Shown: positions 51,859 through 61,198, counted from the stretch's first letter. The stretch is 64,000 nucleotides of DNA from Lentzea tibetensis (GCF_007845675.1 NZ_VOBR01000020.1:62001-126000), one strand, 5' to 3'. Notes: a model not told the origin generated them from the letters alone. A program made the numbers and translations.

Positions 51859-52322
51859 TTAACTCGGATGGACTAGCCGGCCCGCGTCGAGCACCGCGTC
51901 CACGAAGGCGCGCGGCGCCTCCTGCGGGACGTTGTGACCGATGCCGGGGAGGGTGCGGTGCCGAGCGCCTTGTCGATCCCGAGTGCGTCCATCAGCGCGA
52001 TGACGTCCAGCGCGAACGCCGCCTGCTGGGCGTTGCGCACCGTTGCGGCGTCACGGAACCGCGTCGTCCCGTGGCCGCGCAGGTGCGGGACGATCACCCG
52101 GTGGCCCCGGCGGGCCAGCATCGGGGCGACCTCGGCGTAGCTGTGGATGTCGTAGGGCCAGCCGTGCAGCAGGATGACCGGCCTTCCCCGTGGCGGCCCG
52201 AGCTCGACGTATCCGATGTTCAGCATCCCAGCGTCGATCTGGTTGAGCGGCCCGAAGGTGGCGGGCGGCGCCCCCGCCAGTCCAGCACCCACTACCTTGC
52301 CGAAGGTTCGCCTGCTGATCAT
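51859..52322 (-). pseudogene. Alpha/beta hydrolase pseudogene, internal deletion
   Basis: The reading frame from ATG 52322 starts with a Tat-like signal (MISRRTFGKVVGAGLAG) and a normal alpha/beta-hydrolase N-terminus (VILLHGWPYDIHSYAEVAPM, VIVPHLRGHGTTRF, VIALMDALGIDKAL). It then leaves the family. In another frame the sequence resumes a hydrolase C-terminus (LPGIGHNVPQEAPRAFVDAV) and ends at a TAA at 51859. The middle of the enzyme, including the nucleophile elbow, is missing, so an internal deletion of roughly 400-450 bases with a frameshift has destroyed the gene. Confidence 0.75.
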
Positions 52323-52333
52323 GTGGGTCCCTC

Positions 52334-53317
52334 TCACCGAGTGATGCGACGCGCGAGGTCGCGCAAGGTGCCGGCGAGGATCGCCAGGATGGCGGCGGTG
52401 GTGATGCCGAGGACGGTCCAGGCGACGACCTGCCAGCCGTCGAAGCGCAGTGCGGCGGACCACCGGACGCCGAGGTTGCCGACCACCGCGAGCGGGAAGG
52501 TGAAGACCCAGTGCTGGGCGCTGAACGACAGCCGCAGGTAGTCCGGAACGAAGAACAGCTGGATCAGCAGCATGAACAGGGTGATCCCGCCGACCGCGAC
52601 CTGCAGCTGGTCGATCTGCCCGTGCTGGATGGCGAACCACGCGAGGCCCGCGGTACCGGGCGGTGACAGCAGGATCGACAGGACCGGCCGGAACGGCAGT
52701 GGCAGTGGTGAGCCGAAGAACAGGCGGCTGGTGATCACGGCTCCGAGCAGCAGCCAGAAGAAGATCCCGATGCCGAAGAACGCGATCGCCACCTGGGTGT
52801 CGCCCACGCTCATCACCCCGATGGCGGCGATGAACGGTCCCGCGGTGACCGGGAGGAAGTAGCCGGGGTGCATGGCGTTCTGCTCGAGCGGTGCTTTGAG
52901 CCAGTGCGCGACCAGTGCGGCGGCGTTGATCACCAGTGCCGCCACGGCGGCGTAGACCAGCCAGCGGGCGGCGCCGCCGAGATCGGGCGCGTAGTAGGCG
53001 ACCAGCAGGATCGCGATCACCGGGATGTACGCGGTCAGCGGGCCGAGCAGCGGATGACGCAGATCGAGGTGGAAGCTGCCCGTCTTGTGCCGGATCGTGC
53101 CGACGACGTAGGCGACCGTGAAGGCCGCCCAGACGACGGTCGCTGCCGCGTAGGCGAGTCCGGCCGGTGCGGCGGTCGCGCCGAGCAGCTGCGCGGCGGC
53201 GGTCCAGGCCCCGCCGAGCCCGGCCAGGCCCAGCGGGATCGAGAAGAGGCTGATCGGCAGGGCCCACGACGAGCTGGTGGTGCTCGCCGTGGGCGCGGCG
53301 GTCGCGGTGAGAGTCAC
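52334..53317 (-). CDS. TDT/SLAC1-family transporter
   Basis: A 327-residue membrane protein with about ten helices, resembling the tellurite-resistance/dicarboxylate transporter (TDT, SLAC1-like) family. SWALPISLFSIPLGLAGLGG, then HPLLGPLTAYIPVIAILLVA, GYFLPVTAGPFIAAIGV and HWVFTFPLAVVGNLGVRWS are readable signatures. It may carry small anions. GTG 53317 overlaps the stop of the epoxide-hydrolase-like gene (GTGA). The hydrolase pseudogene follows 11 bases downstream, so all three formed one operon. Confidence 0.85.
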   Translation of the reverse strand: MTLTATAAPTASTTSSSWALPISLFSIPLGLAGLGGAWTAAAQLLGATAAPAGLAYAAATVVWAAFTVAYVVGTIRHKTGSFHLDLRHPLLGPLTAYIPVIAILLVAYYAPDLGGAARWLVYAAVAALVINAAALVAHWLKAPLEQNAMHPGYFLPVTAGPFIAAIGVMSVGDTQVAIAFFGIGIFFWLLLGAVITSRLFFGSPLPLPFRPVLSILLSPPGTAGLAWFAIQHGQIDQLQVAVGGITLFMLLIQLFFVPDYLRLSFSAQHWVFTFPLAVVGNLGVRWSAALRFDGWQVVAWTVLGITTAAILAILAGTLRDLARRITR

Positions 53318-54264
53318 GACGCCGCCTCTGCGCGGTACGGCGCGAGGAACTCGGTCAGTGCGGCCAGCATCGCCTCGGGCGCCTGTTCGGCGACCCAGTG
53401 GCCGGCGCCGGGGATGACCACGGTCCGCACGTCCTTCGCGGTGGCCTCCATGCCGTGCCCGACGTGGTCGCCCCAGCTCGCCTCGCCGCCGACCGCCAGC
53501 ACGGGCATCGTCAGCGGCTGGTTCTTGCGCTCGCCGTTCTGCGTCTGGGTGGCGTCCCACGCGCGGTAGAACCCGAAGCTGCCGTGCAGGGAGTCCGGGT
53601 TGGACAGTCCGCTGACGTAGTAGTCGACCGCGTCGGCGGGCACGTTCCCGCCCTGGATGGCGAACTCGTAGCCGAAGAAGATGGCTTCGCGGCCGGTGAC
53701 GAGCTGTTCGGTCAGGTCGTTGTCGACCCGGTTGAACGGGATGTGCCAGATCCTGTTGTTGACCGCCTCGGGGACGAACAGCGGCGGTGCCGGAACCACT
53801 CCGGGAGGACCGGGGACCTCGGCGACGACCAGGCGCTCGACCCGGTCCGGGAAGTCGGCGGCCAGCGCGTAGCTGATGATCATGCCGGTGTCGTGGCCCG
53901 CCACGGCGAACCGCTCGTGGCCGAGCTCGTCCATCAACGCGGCCAGGTCACCGGCGAGGGTGCCGGTGTCGTAGCCGTCCGCGGGCTTGTCGGTGAGTCC
54001 CATGCCCCGCTGGTCGACCGCGATGACGGTGAAGTCCTCGGCCAGCGCCGGCATCAGGAAGCGCCACGCGTACCAGGTCTCCGGCCATCCGTGCACCAGC
54101 AGCAGCGGCGGGCCGTCGCCGCCGATCACGACGTGCTGCCGCAGGCCGCCGGCCTCGACGAACCGGCTGGTGAACGTCTCGGTGAACCCGGCGGGGAGCT
54201 GGGGAGCGCCGGAGGCGGAGCCGGGGCCTTCGGCCGCGGGGTACCGGGTGAGGTCCGATCGCAT
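53314..54264 (-). CDS. Alpha/beta hydrolase, epoxide-hydrolase-like
   Basis: A 316-residue alpha/beta hydrolase of the epoxide hydrolase branch. HGWPETWYAW (residues 58-67) carries the oxyanion HGWP motif, VIAVDQRGMGLTDKP follows, and the nucleophile position is Asp135 in VAGHDTGMIIS. The catalytic His is in IPGAGHWVAEQAPE. GFYRAW in the cap is typical. It likely opens epoxides or cleaves related bonds. ATG 54264 has AAGGAA nine bases upstream; a longer extension is not supported. Coupled to the transporter gene. Confidence 0.88.
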   Translation of the reverse strand: MRSDLTRYPAAEGPGSASGAPQLPAGFTETFTSRFVEAGGLRQHVVIGGDGPPLLLVHGWPETWYAWRFLMPALAEDFTVIAVDQRGMGLTDKPADGYDTGTLAGDLAALMDELGHERFAVAGHDTGMIISYALAADFPDRVERLVVAEVPGPPGVVPAPPLFVPEAVNNRIWHIPFNRVDNDLTEQLVTGREAIFFGYEFAIQGGNVPADAVDYYVSGLSNPDSLHGSFGFYRAWDATQTQNGERKNQPLTMPVLAVGGEASWGDHVGHGMEATAKDVRTVVIPGAGHWVAEQAPEAMLAALTEFLAPYRAEAAS

Positions 54265-54396
54265 GATGTGTTCCTTTCGGGGATTCCGGCTCCTCGCCGG
54301 CTGGATCCAAGACTCGCCTTCTTCGGCGCGCTTCGAACCCGTGTGACCCACTGGCCGGTGCCCTGGCCCACGTGCGACGCACTAGGGTCCTGACGA

Positions 54397-57174
54397 GTGG
54401 GACCCACCTCGAGTCGTGATCCCGGACCAGGCCTGCGCGGCAGGCGCGGCGAGTGCGACACCCTCGACCGCCTGCTGGCGGACGCACGCGCGGGGCGGAG
54501 CCAGGTGCTGGTGCTGCGCGGCGAGGCGGGGATCGGCAAGACTGCGTTGCTCGACCACGTGCAGAGCCGTGCGTCGGGATGCGCGGTGACGCGGGCGACG
54601 GGTGTCGAGTCCGAGATGGAGCTCGCCTACGCCGGGCTGCACCAGCTGTGCGCCCCCTTCCTCGACCGGCTCGAGCGCCTTCCCGATCCCCAGCGCGACG
54701 CGCTCGGCACGGCGTTCGGCCTGACCGCCGGGGAGCCGACCAACCGCTTCCTGGTCGGGCTCGCGGTGCTGACCCTGCTGGCCGAGGTCGCGGAGGAGCA
54801 GCCGCTGGTGGTGCTCGTCGACGACGCCCAGTGGCTCGACCGCGTCTCCGCGAACACCCTCACGTTCGTGGCGCGGCGCCTGCTGGCGGAGCGCGTCGCA
54901 CTGGTGATGGCGGTGCGCGACGGCGACGGCGAGCCGCAGCTGGCCGGGCTGCCGGACCTCGTGGTCGACGGCCTGAGCGACCTCGACGCGGGCGAGCTGC
55001 TGGACTCGGTGGTCCGGGGGCCGATCGACGGGCGCGTCCGCGACCGGATCGTCGCCGAGGCCCGCGGCAACCCGCTCGCACTGCTCGAACTGCCGCGCAT
55101 GTGGACGGCGGCGGAACTGGTCGACGGGTTCGAGCAGTTCGACGCGGTCCCGCTGGCGGGCCGCATCGAGCAGTGCTTCGCCCGGCAGCTCGATCCGCTC
55201 CCCGCCGACACCCGCCTGCTGCTGCTCACCGCCGCCGCCGAGCCGCTCGGTGACGCCACGCTCCTCTGGCGGGCGGCAGGTCTGCTCGGGCTCGGCGCCG
55301 ATCCCGCCGCGGCCGTCGAGGCGGCCGGACTGATCGAGTTCAGCGCCCGCGTCCGGTTCCGCCATCCGCTGGTGCGCTCAGCGGTCTACCGGGCGGCGTC
55401 GCCTCAGCAACGGCTGGAGGTGCACCGCGTCCTCGCGGAGGTCACCGACGCCGCCGTCGATCCCGACCGCCGGGCGTGGCACCGCGCACAGGCCAGTGCG
55501 GTGCCGGACGAGGACGTCGCGCTCGATCTCGAGCGTTCGGCCGAGCGGGCGCAGGCGCGCGGCGGGCGGATGGCGACCGCCGCGTTTCTCGAACACGCGG
55601 CGATGCTGACGCCCGACCCCGCGCACCGCGCGGAACGCGAGCTCGCCGCGGCCAGGGTGAAGCGCGAGGCGGGCATGCTCGACCCGGCGCTGCGCCTGCT
55701 GGCCGCCGTCGAGGCGGGTCCGCCCGACGCGCTGCGCAGCGCGGAGGTCGAGCACCTGCGCGGGCAGATCGCGTTCGACCAGCGGCGCGGCGGTGACGCC
55801 GCGCGGATGCTGCTCAGCGCGGCCCAGCGGCTCGGCGGGCTCGACGCCGGCCTGGCGCGCGAGACGCACCTCGAAGCACTCGCCGCCGCCGTGTGGGCGA
55901 CCGGAGCCGACGGGCACGACGGCGTCGCCCGAGCGGCCGAGGCCGCGCGGGCCGCTCCCCCGGCCCTCACCCCGCCGAGAGCGGTCGACCTGGTGCTGGA
56001 CGCGCTCGCCGCCAGGTTCACCGATGGCTACGCGGCCGCCGCACCGATCATGAGCCGCGCGCTGGACGCCGTCCGCACGCTCGGCGTCGACCACGTCGGC
56101 CAGTTCCTCTGGCTGGCGGGCAGCAGGGCCAGCGGCGTCATCGCCACCGAGGTGTGGGATTTCGACGCGGGACGCGCGCTCGCCGCGCACCAGGTGCGGC
56201 TCGCCCGCGACACCGGTGCGCTGGTCCAGCTGCAGGTCGCGCTCAACTTCCTCGCGACCAACGAGCTGCTCGCGGGCGAGCTGGCCGCGGCCGAGGCGCT
56301 GGTCGAGGAGGACCGCCAGATCGCGGACGTGACCGGCAACGCGTCCAGCGCGCACACCCCGATGCTGCTCGCCGCCTTCCGCGGCCAGGAAGCGCTGGCG
56401 ACCTCGCTGATCGCGGCCGCCGGGCACGAGGCGTCGGAGCAGGGGCAGGGCCGGGTCGCCGCCTTCGCCGACTACGCGAACGCGGTGCTGCACAACGGTC
56501 TCGGCCGTCACGACCTGGCGCTCGACGCCGCTCGCCGGGTGTTCGACCGCGACGTCGTCGGCTACCAGGTCCTCGTGATGACCGAGCTGGCCGAGGCGGC
56601 GTCGCGGACCGGCGACGAGGCGGTGCTGGCGGCCGCGGTCGCGCGGATGTCGGAGCGCGCGCCGGCCGCGCCCACCGAGTGGGCGCTCGGTGTCGAGGCA
56701 CGGCTGCGCGCCCTGCACGGCAAGGGCGACCTCGCGGAGGACCTGCACCGCGAGTCGATCGAGCGGCTGCGCCGCACCTCGCTGCGGGTCGAGCTGGCAC
56801 GCGGGCACCTGCTGTTCGGGGAGTGGCTGCGCAGGGAAGGCCGACGCGTCGACGCGCGCGAACACCTGCGCACCGCGCACGAGATGCTGACGGCGTCCGG
56901 CCTCACCGCGTTCGCCGACCGGGCGCGTCGCGAGCTGCTCGCCACCGGTGAGACGGCGCGCAAGCGCACCGTCGAGACCAGTGACGAGCTGACCGCCCAG
57001 GAGTTCCAGATCGCGCGGCTCGCCCGCGACGGTCTGTCCAACCCGGAGATCGGGACGCAGCTGTTCATCAGCCCGCGCACCGTCGAGTGGCACCTGCGCA
57101 AGGTCTTCGCCAAGCTCGGCGTCAGCTCGCGCAGACAGCTGCGCCACGCCGAGCTGGCCGTCAGGCCGTCCTGA
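54397..57174 (+). CDS. LuxR-family ATPase regulator (LAL type)
   Basis: A 925-residue large ATP-binding LuxR regulator. The N-terminal AAA-like module has Walker A GEAGIGKTAL (42-51) and Walker B VVLVDDAQWLD. A long TPR-like helical middle fills 370-860, and the C-terminal LuxR helix-turn-helix reads LTAQEFQIARLARDGLSNPE with SPRTVEWHLRKVFAKLGVSS. Such proteins act as pathway activators for catabolism or secondary metabolism. GTG 54397 lacks a Shine-Dalgarno sequence, but TAGGGT stands eight bases upstream (54383-54388), suggesting a leaderless mRNA. It is divergent from the epoxide-hydrolase/TDT operon, its likely target. Confidence 0.92.
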   Translation: MGPTSSRDPGPGLRGRRGECDTLDRLLADARAGRSQVLVLRGEAGIGKTALLDHVQSRASGCAVTRATGVESEMELAYAGLHQLCAPFLDRLERLPDPQRDALGTAFGLTAGEPTNRFLVGLAVLTLLAEVAEEQPLVVLVDDAQWLDRVSANTLTFVARRLLAERVALVMAVRDGDGEPQLAGLPDLVVDGLSDLDAGELLDSVVRGPIDGRVRDRIVAEARGNPLALLELPRMWTAAELVDGFEQFDAVPLAGRIEQCFARQLDPLPADTRLLLLTAAAEPLGDATLLWRAAGLLGLGADPAAAVEAAGLIEFSARVRFRHPLVRSAVYRAASPQQRLEVHRVLAEVTDAAVDPDRRAWHRAQASAVPDEDVALDLERSAERAQARGGRMATAAFLEHAAMLTPDPAHRAERELAAARVKREAGMLDPALRLLAAVEAGPPDALRSAEVEHLRGQIAFDQRRGGDAARMLLSAAQRLGGLDAGLARETHLEALAAAVWATGADGHDGVARAAEAARAAPPALTPPRAVDLVLDALAARFTDGYAAAAPIMSRALDAVRTLGVDHVGQFLWLAGSRASGVIATEVWDFDAGRALAAHQVRLARDTGALVQLQVALNFLATNELLAGELAAAEALVEEDRQIADVTGNASSAHTPMLLAAFRGQEALATSLIAAAGHEASEQGQGRVAAFADYANAVLHNGLGRHDLALDAARRVFDRDVVGYQVLVMTELAEAASRTGDEAVLAAAVARMSERAPAAPTEWALGVEARLRALHGKGDLAEDLHRESIERLRRTSLRVELARGHLLFGEWLRREGRRVDAREHLRTAHEMLTASGLTAFADRARRELLATGETARKRTVETSDELTAQEFQIARLARDGLSNPEIGTQLFISPRTVEWHLRKVFAKLGVSSRRQLRHAELAVRPS

Positions 57175-57579
57175 CTACCGGCGACGCGCTGACCGGCCGA
57201 TGCTGGGCTCCGCGGGCCGCTCCTTGAGGCGCGCCGCTTCCTTCTTGACCTCGGCCGCGGTGGCGCGCTCCTGCTGCAGCCACTCCGGGTTGGCCGTCTT
57301 CAGCTCTTCGATCTGCTCGGTGGTCAGCGACTCGGTGATGCCGCTGCGCGCCAGTCCGCTCATGGAGATGCCGAGCTTCAGCGCGATGATCTGCCGGGGA
57401 TGCGGCCCGTTGCGGCGCAGGTCCCGCAGCCACTCGGGCGGGTCGGCCTGCAGGGCGTTCAGCTCGTCGCGCGAGACGACACCCTCCTGGAACTCCGCGG
57501 GGGTGGCTTCGAGGTGCACGCCCAGCTTCTTCGCCGCGGTCGCGGGCTTCATCGTCTGGGGCGTCTTCGGCGACTTCAT
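57175..57579 (-). CDS. DUF5997 family protein
   Basis: A 134-residue basic cytoplasmic protein matching DUF5997: TAAKKLGVHLEATPAEFQEG, VSRDELNALQADPPEWLRDLR, GPHPRQIIALKLGISMSGLA and LTTEQIEELKTANPEWL. Its function is unknown. As I recall, in actinobacteria this gene usually stands divergent to a LysR-substrate-domain gene, exactly as here. TACCCT lies seven bases before the ATG (minus strand, 57587-57592) and no ribosome site is seen, so translation is probably leaderless. Confidence 0.85.
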   Translation of the reverse strand: MKSPKTPQTMKPATAAKKLGVHLEATPAEFQEGVVSRDELNALQADPPEWLRDLRRNGPHPRQIIALKLGISMSGLARSGITESLTTEQIEELKTANPEWLQQERATAAEVKKEAARLKERPAEPSIGRSARRR

Positions 57580-57619
57580 GACGAGAAGGGTAACGGGCGC
57601 CCGCACCGGTCACGCCCGG

Positions 57620-57625
57620 TAGTCT
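57620..57625 (+). promoter_or_regulatory. Leaderless-type -10 element before LysR-domain gene
   Basis: TAGTCT lies six bases before GTG 57632 with no Shine-Dalgarno. The divergent DUF5997 gene has the matching TACCCT (57587-57592 on the other strand), so two leaderless promoters stand back to back within 52 bases. Confidence 0.5.
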
Positions 57626-57631
57626 GCCCTC

Positions 57632-58420
57632 GTGACCGGCTCGGACGTACCTCCCTCATTCACGCTCGCGTACGTCCCGGGGGTGACGCCCGCCAAGTGG
57701 GTCCGGATGTGGAACGAACGGTTGCCCGACGTCGAGCTGACCCTCGTCCAGGTGCCCGCCGCGCAAGCCGCTGACCTGGTGCGCAACCGCGAGGCCGACG
57801 CGGTCCTCCTGCGGTTGCCGGTCGACCGGACAGGTCTGCACGCGATCCCCCTCTACACCGAGACGACCGTCGTCGTGCTGCCGAAGGACCACGCCGCCGC
57901 CGCGGCCGAGGAGATGTCCACAGAGGACTTCGCCGACGCCGTGGTGCTGCACCCGCTCGACGACACGCTCGAGTGGGAGCGGCCGCCGGGTCAGCCCGCG
58001 ATCGAACGCCCCGCCACGACAGCCGACGCCGTCGAGCTGGTGGCCGCTGGCATCGGGCTGCTCGTCGTCCCCCAGTCACTCGCGCGGCTGCACCACCGCA
58101 GGGACCTCACCTACCGGCCCATGCCGGACGCCCCTGAGTCGCGCGTCGCGCTGTCGTGGCTGGAGGACGAGACCACCGACCTGATGGAGCAGATGATCGG
58201 GATCGTCCGCGGGCGGACCGTCAACAGCACCCGCGGACGTCCCGCGGAACCCGCGAAGCGCGAGCGTCCCAGCGACGGTGCGCGCAAGGCGGTGGCAGGC
58301 AAGGGCGCGGGCAACGCTGCGGGCAAGAGCGCGGGCAAGGAGTCAGCGGGCAAGGGCACGCGGCGGGGTGCGGGTGCCCGTGACAGCGGCAAGCGCGGGA
58401 AGCCTCGCCGCCGGTCGTAG
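57632..58420 (+). CDS. LysR substrate-binding-domain protein
   Basis: A 262-residue protein consisting of a LysR-type periplasmic-binding-like domain without the usual N-terminal helix-turn-helix: FTLAYVPGVTPAKWVRMWNE, LVQVPAAQAADLVRNREADAVLLRLP, VVVLPKDHAAA and AVELVAAGIGLLVVPQSLARL. The C-terminal tail (from about 195) is highly basic and low complexity (AGKGAGNAAGKSAGKESAGK), resembling histone-like tails that bind nucleic acid. The tail may replace the missing DNA-binding domain. Divergent to DUF5997, its apparent partner. Confidence 0.85.
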   Translation: MTGSDVPPSFTLAYVPGVTPAKWVRMWNERLPDVELTLVQVPAAQAADLVRNREADAVLLRLPVDRTGLHAIPLYTETTVVVLPKDHAAAAAEEMSTEDFADAVVLHPLDDTLEWERPPGQPAIERPATTADAVELVAAGIGLLVVPQSLARLHHRRDLTYRPMPDAPESRVALSWLEDETTDLMEQMIGIVRGRTVNSTRGRPAEPAKRERPSDGARKAVAGKGAGNAAGKSAGKESAGKGTRRGAGARDSGKRGKPRRRS

Positions 58421-58425
58421 CCCGC

Positions 58426-58842
58426 TCACTCCCGGACGTAGATGATCTCCCGAGAGCCGGCGCCGTTGGCCCACACCGCTTCCAGCCGGGCGCCGCGGGT
58501 GCGGCTGTGCTTCGGTGACGGCACGGGCGACGAGAAGTTGATGACGCCGGTGTCACCTGGACAGAGTGGAGTCGACTTGTACACCGGGTCGCTCCCCAGT
58601 GTCCGGTCCACCTGCAGGTGCAGGTGCACGCACTGCTGATGAGGCCTGATCCCCAGTCTGGCGTGGAGACTCCACTCGGTGACGTCGTTGCCCACCCAGA
58701 CCTGTCCCCACACGGTGATCTGGAGGTGGGGCTTGTCGTTGTAGTCGACGAAACCCGTACCCGCGTCGGCCGTGCCCGCCAGTCCCGGTGTCATGGCCAG
58801 CGCCATGGCTCCGGCGACCAGCGCCTTGCTCCGCTGCCGCAT
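58426..58842 (-). CDS. Small secreted protein of unknown function
   Basis: A 138-residue exported protein: signal peptide to about TADAG, then a short beta-rich domain (HLQITVWGQVWVGNDVTEWSL, HQQCVHLHLQVDR, TPLCPGDTGVINF). Two cysteines could form one disulfide. I do not recognise the family. The ATG has a GGAAGGAG site upstream. It converges on the LysR-domain gene and has no obvious partner. The 96 bases upstream hold nothing I can identify. Confidence 0.75.
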   Translation of the reverse strand: MRQRSKALVAGAMALAMTPGLAGTADAGTGFVDYNDKPHLQITVWGQVWVGNDVTEWSLHARLGIRPHQQCVHLHLQVDRTLGSDPVYKSTPLCPGDTGVINFSSPVPSPKHSRTRGARLEAVWANGAGSREIIYVRE

Positions 58843-58938
58843 CGTTCGGCTCCTTCCTGTTGCTGCGGCACATCGAACTCCTCGGCGGCTGGAGAAAAGC
58901 TGGAGAGCGGCGGGAACATCAGTCGCAGCCGGGCAACC

Positions 58939-61164
58939 TCACGAATCCAGCGACGACCTGCGTTCGACCGCCCACGTGGCGATCTGGCTGCGTGAGGTGA
59001 AAGCCAGCTTGCCCATGATCCGTCCGACGTGGCCTTCGGCGGTCCGTCTGGAGATCACCAGCCGCTTGGCGATCTCCTGGTTGGACAACCCGAGCGCGAT
59101 CAGTTGCGCCACCTGCACCTCGCGGTGGGTCAGCCCGCCGGTGCCCGCGGTGCGTCGCCGGGACGTCGGTGACTCGGGCCCTTCCAGCGCGAGTGAGACG
59201 GCCTCGTCGAGCGTGCGTTCGTCACCCCGGCTGAACGCCTCGTGGAACGCCGGGTCGCCGAGCGCCCGGCTGGCGTTCGCGACGCAGTTCTCGTGCGGTG
59301 CGACGTATCCCCCGGAGATGTGCTCGGCCAGACCGAAGGTGCGCCGGATCATCTCGCCTGCGCCGAGCAGCTCGGCCGCGCGCTCCGCCTGGTTCTCGGC
59401 ACCGGCGATCCAGGCCGACAGCTCGATGATGATCCGGATGCCGATGACGTCGCGGAAGGACTGCTTGATCTCCAGGCACTGTCTCGCATACCTGGTCGCC
59501 GCGCGCAGGTCGGCTCGGCCGAAGGAGATCAGGACGAGCGTGTTGAGCACGTACGACAACACCCACCGTTCGCCGCGCGCTTCGCACAGCCGCACCGTTT
59601 CCCGGCACAGCCGCGCGGCGCGGTCGGGATCGCCGAGGAACAGGTGTGCCGCGGCGAGCTCGAAGCGGGTGATCGTCGCGAAGGTGTCGACCACGCCCAG
59701 CCCGTCGAACCGGCGCAGCGCCTCCCCGAGCAGGTCGGCTGCGCGGGAGTGGTCGCCCTCCATCAACGTCGCGAGTCCCAGGACGCGGATCGCGTTGGCC
59801 TCCAACGACTCCGCACCGACCTCCGCCGCGACGGCCAGCGACTCGACGGCGTGCTCGTGGCACGCGGGCACGTCACCCCGCATCGCGGCCACCGCGCTCG
59901 CCGCCTGCAACGCCTCCGCTCGTTGCCTGCTGGGACCGGTGTCCAGCGCGAGGAACTCGTCCAGCCAGAAGCGCTGCTCGGCGGGCTGAGCGCCGCACGA
60001 GGACCAGTAGAACCACAGCGCCGCCGCCATCCGCAGGCCCGTTCGCGCTTCACCGCGCACGGTGGCGCAGTAGTCCAGCGCGAAACGCAGGTTCGCGTGG
60101 CCGGCTCGCAGCCTCGCGCACCACACCGACTGGTCAGGCCCGAACCACTCGGCGGCGCACCGTTGCGCCAGTGCCAGGAAGTGGTCCCGGTGCCGCATCC
60201 GCAGCCGCGGCCGCTCCCCGCTCGCACCGAGCTTCAGCTGGCCGTACTGCCGAATCGTCTCCAGCATGGAGTAGCGCGACGAGTCGTCACCTCGGCGTTG
60301 CAGGACCGACTTGTCCACGAGTGCGGCGACACCGTGGGACAGGTCCACGCCGCCGCAGACCTGCTCCGCGGCGTGCAGGTCGAACCCGTCGGCGAACACG
60401 GACAGCCGCGCCCACAACGACTTCTCCTCGTCCGAGCACAGGTCGTAGCTCCAGTCGAGCATCGCCCGCAACGTCCGATACCGCGCGGGGGCAACCCGCG
60501 AGCCGTGCGTGAGCAGCCGGAAGCGGTCGTCGAGACGCTGCAGGATCTCTTCGGGAGACAACGCGCGCAGCCACGCCGTGGCGAGCTCGATTCCCAGCGG
60601 GATGCCGTCGAGCTCACGGCAGATGTCGGCGACCACCAGCCAGTTGTCCTGGGTGACCTGGAAACCCGGCTCGGCCGCGGAAGCACGTTCGGAGAACAGC
60701 TGCATGGCCGCGGACCGCCGCTGGACCACGCCCTCGGAACGGGGCACCGGCAAGGGCTGCACCCGCACCACGTGCTCAGCCGGAATCCGCAACGCGTGCC
60801 TGCTCGTCGTCAGCACGCGCAGACCAGGTGCGGCGCCGAGCAGTTCGTCGATCAGCGACGCGCTGGCGGCGGCCGAGGCCTGCACGAGCCCGAACGTGCT
60901 CGCGACCGTCTCCGCCAGCAGGTCGTGGCGTTTCAGAGTGCCCAGCTGCACCAGCCACGCGCCGTGCGGCAACCTCCGACGCAACTGGGTCGCGACGCGC
61001 AGCGCGAGCCGAGTCTTGCCGACACCGCCGATACCGGTCAACGTCACCAGTCTCGCGCTGGACAGCGTCGTCTTGATCTCGCTGATCTCCCGTCGCCGCC
61101 CGACGAAACTGTTGACCTCGGCGGGGAGGTTGCCCATCTGTTCCGCTGACGCCGTTGTGACCAC
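58939..61164 (-). CDS. NB-ARC-like ATPase LuxR regulator
   Basis: A roughly 741-residue regulator. After a short lead, NLPAEVNSFVGRRREISEIK opens the ATPase module with Walker A LTGIGGVGKTRLALRV and RVLTTSRHALRI. A TPR-like central region follows (about 330-650). The C-terminal LuxR helix-turn-helix has LTHREVQVAQLIALGLSNQE with SRRTAEGHVGRIMGKLAFTS. The start is uncertain: GTG 61164 or ATG 61137 follow the ribonucleotide-reductase terminator, whereas longer in-frame starts overlap that hairpin. Target genes are not evident; the gene stands alone. Confidence 0.88.
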   Translation of the reverse strand: MVTTASAEQMGNLPAEVNSFVGRRREISEIKTTLSSARLVTLTGIGGVGKTRLALRVATQLRRRLPHGAWLVQLGTLKRHDLLAETVASTFGLVQASAAASASLIDELLGAAPGLRVLTTSRHALRIPAEHVVRVQPLPVPRSEGVVQRRSAAMQLFSERASAAEPGFQVTQDNWLVVADICRELDGIPLGIELATAWLRALSPEEILQRLDDRFRLLTHGSRVAPARYRTLRAMLDWSYDLCSDEEKSLWARLSVFADGFDLHAAEQVCGGVDLSHGVAALVDKSVLQRRGDDSSRYSMLETIRQYGQLKLGASGERPRLRMRHRDHFLALAQRCAAEWFGPDQSVWCARLRAGHANLRFALDYCATVRGEARTGLRMAAALWFYWSSCGAQPAEQRFWLDEFLALDTGPSRQRAEALQAASAVAAMRGDVPACHEHAVESLAVAAEVGAESLEANAIRVLGLATLMEGDHSRAADLLGEALRRFDGLGVVDTFATITRFELAAAHLFLGDPDRAARLCRETVRLCEARGERWVLSYVLNTLVLISFGRADLRAATRYARQCLEIKQSFRDVIGIRIIIELSAWIAGAENQAERAAELLGAGEMIRRTFGLAEHISGGYVAPHENCVANASRALGDPAFHEAFSRGDERTLDEAVSLALEGPESPTSRRRTAGTGGLTHREVQVAQLIALGLSNQEIAKRLVISRRTAEGHVGRIMGKLAFTSRSQIATWAVERRSSLDS

Positions 61165-61198
61165 CGTGGCATTGCTACCAGGAATGGGTGTGAAAGGC

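Noticed and set aside
54397-54407. GTGGGACCCAC palindrome at the LAL regulator start, considered as an operator
   Set aside because: Only 11 bp, coincides with coding sequence, and no second copy nearby.
58963-59989. Rightward Ser/Arg-rich frames opposite the LuxR regulator
   Set aside because: Composition typical of antisense frames in high-GC DNA; no start signal.
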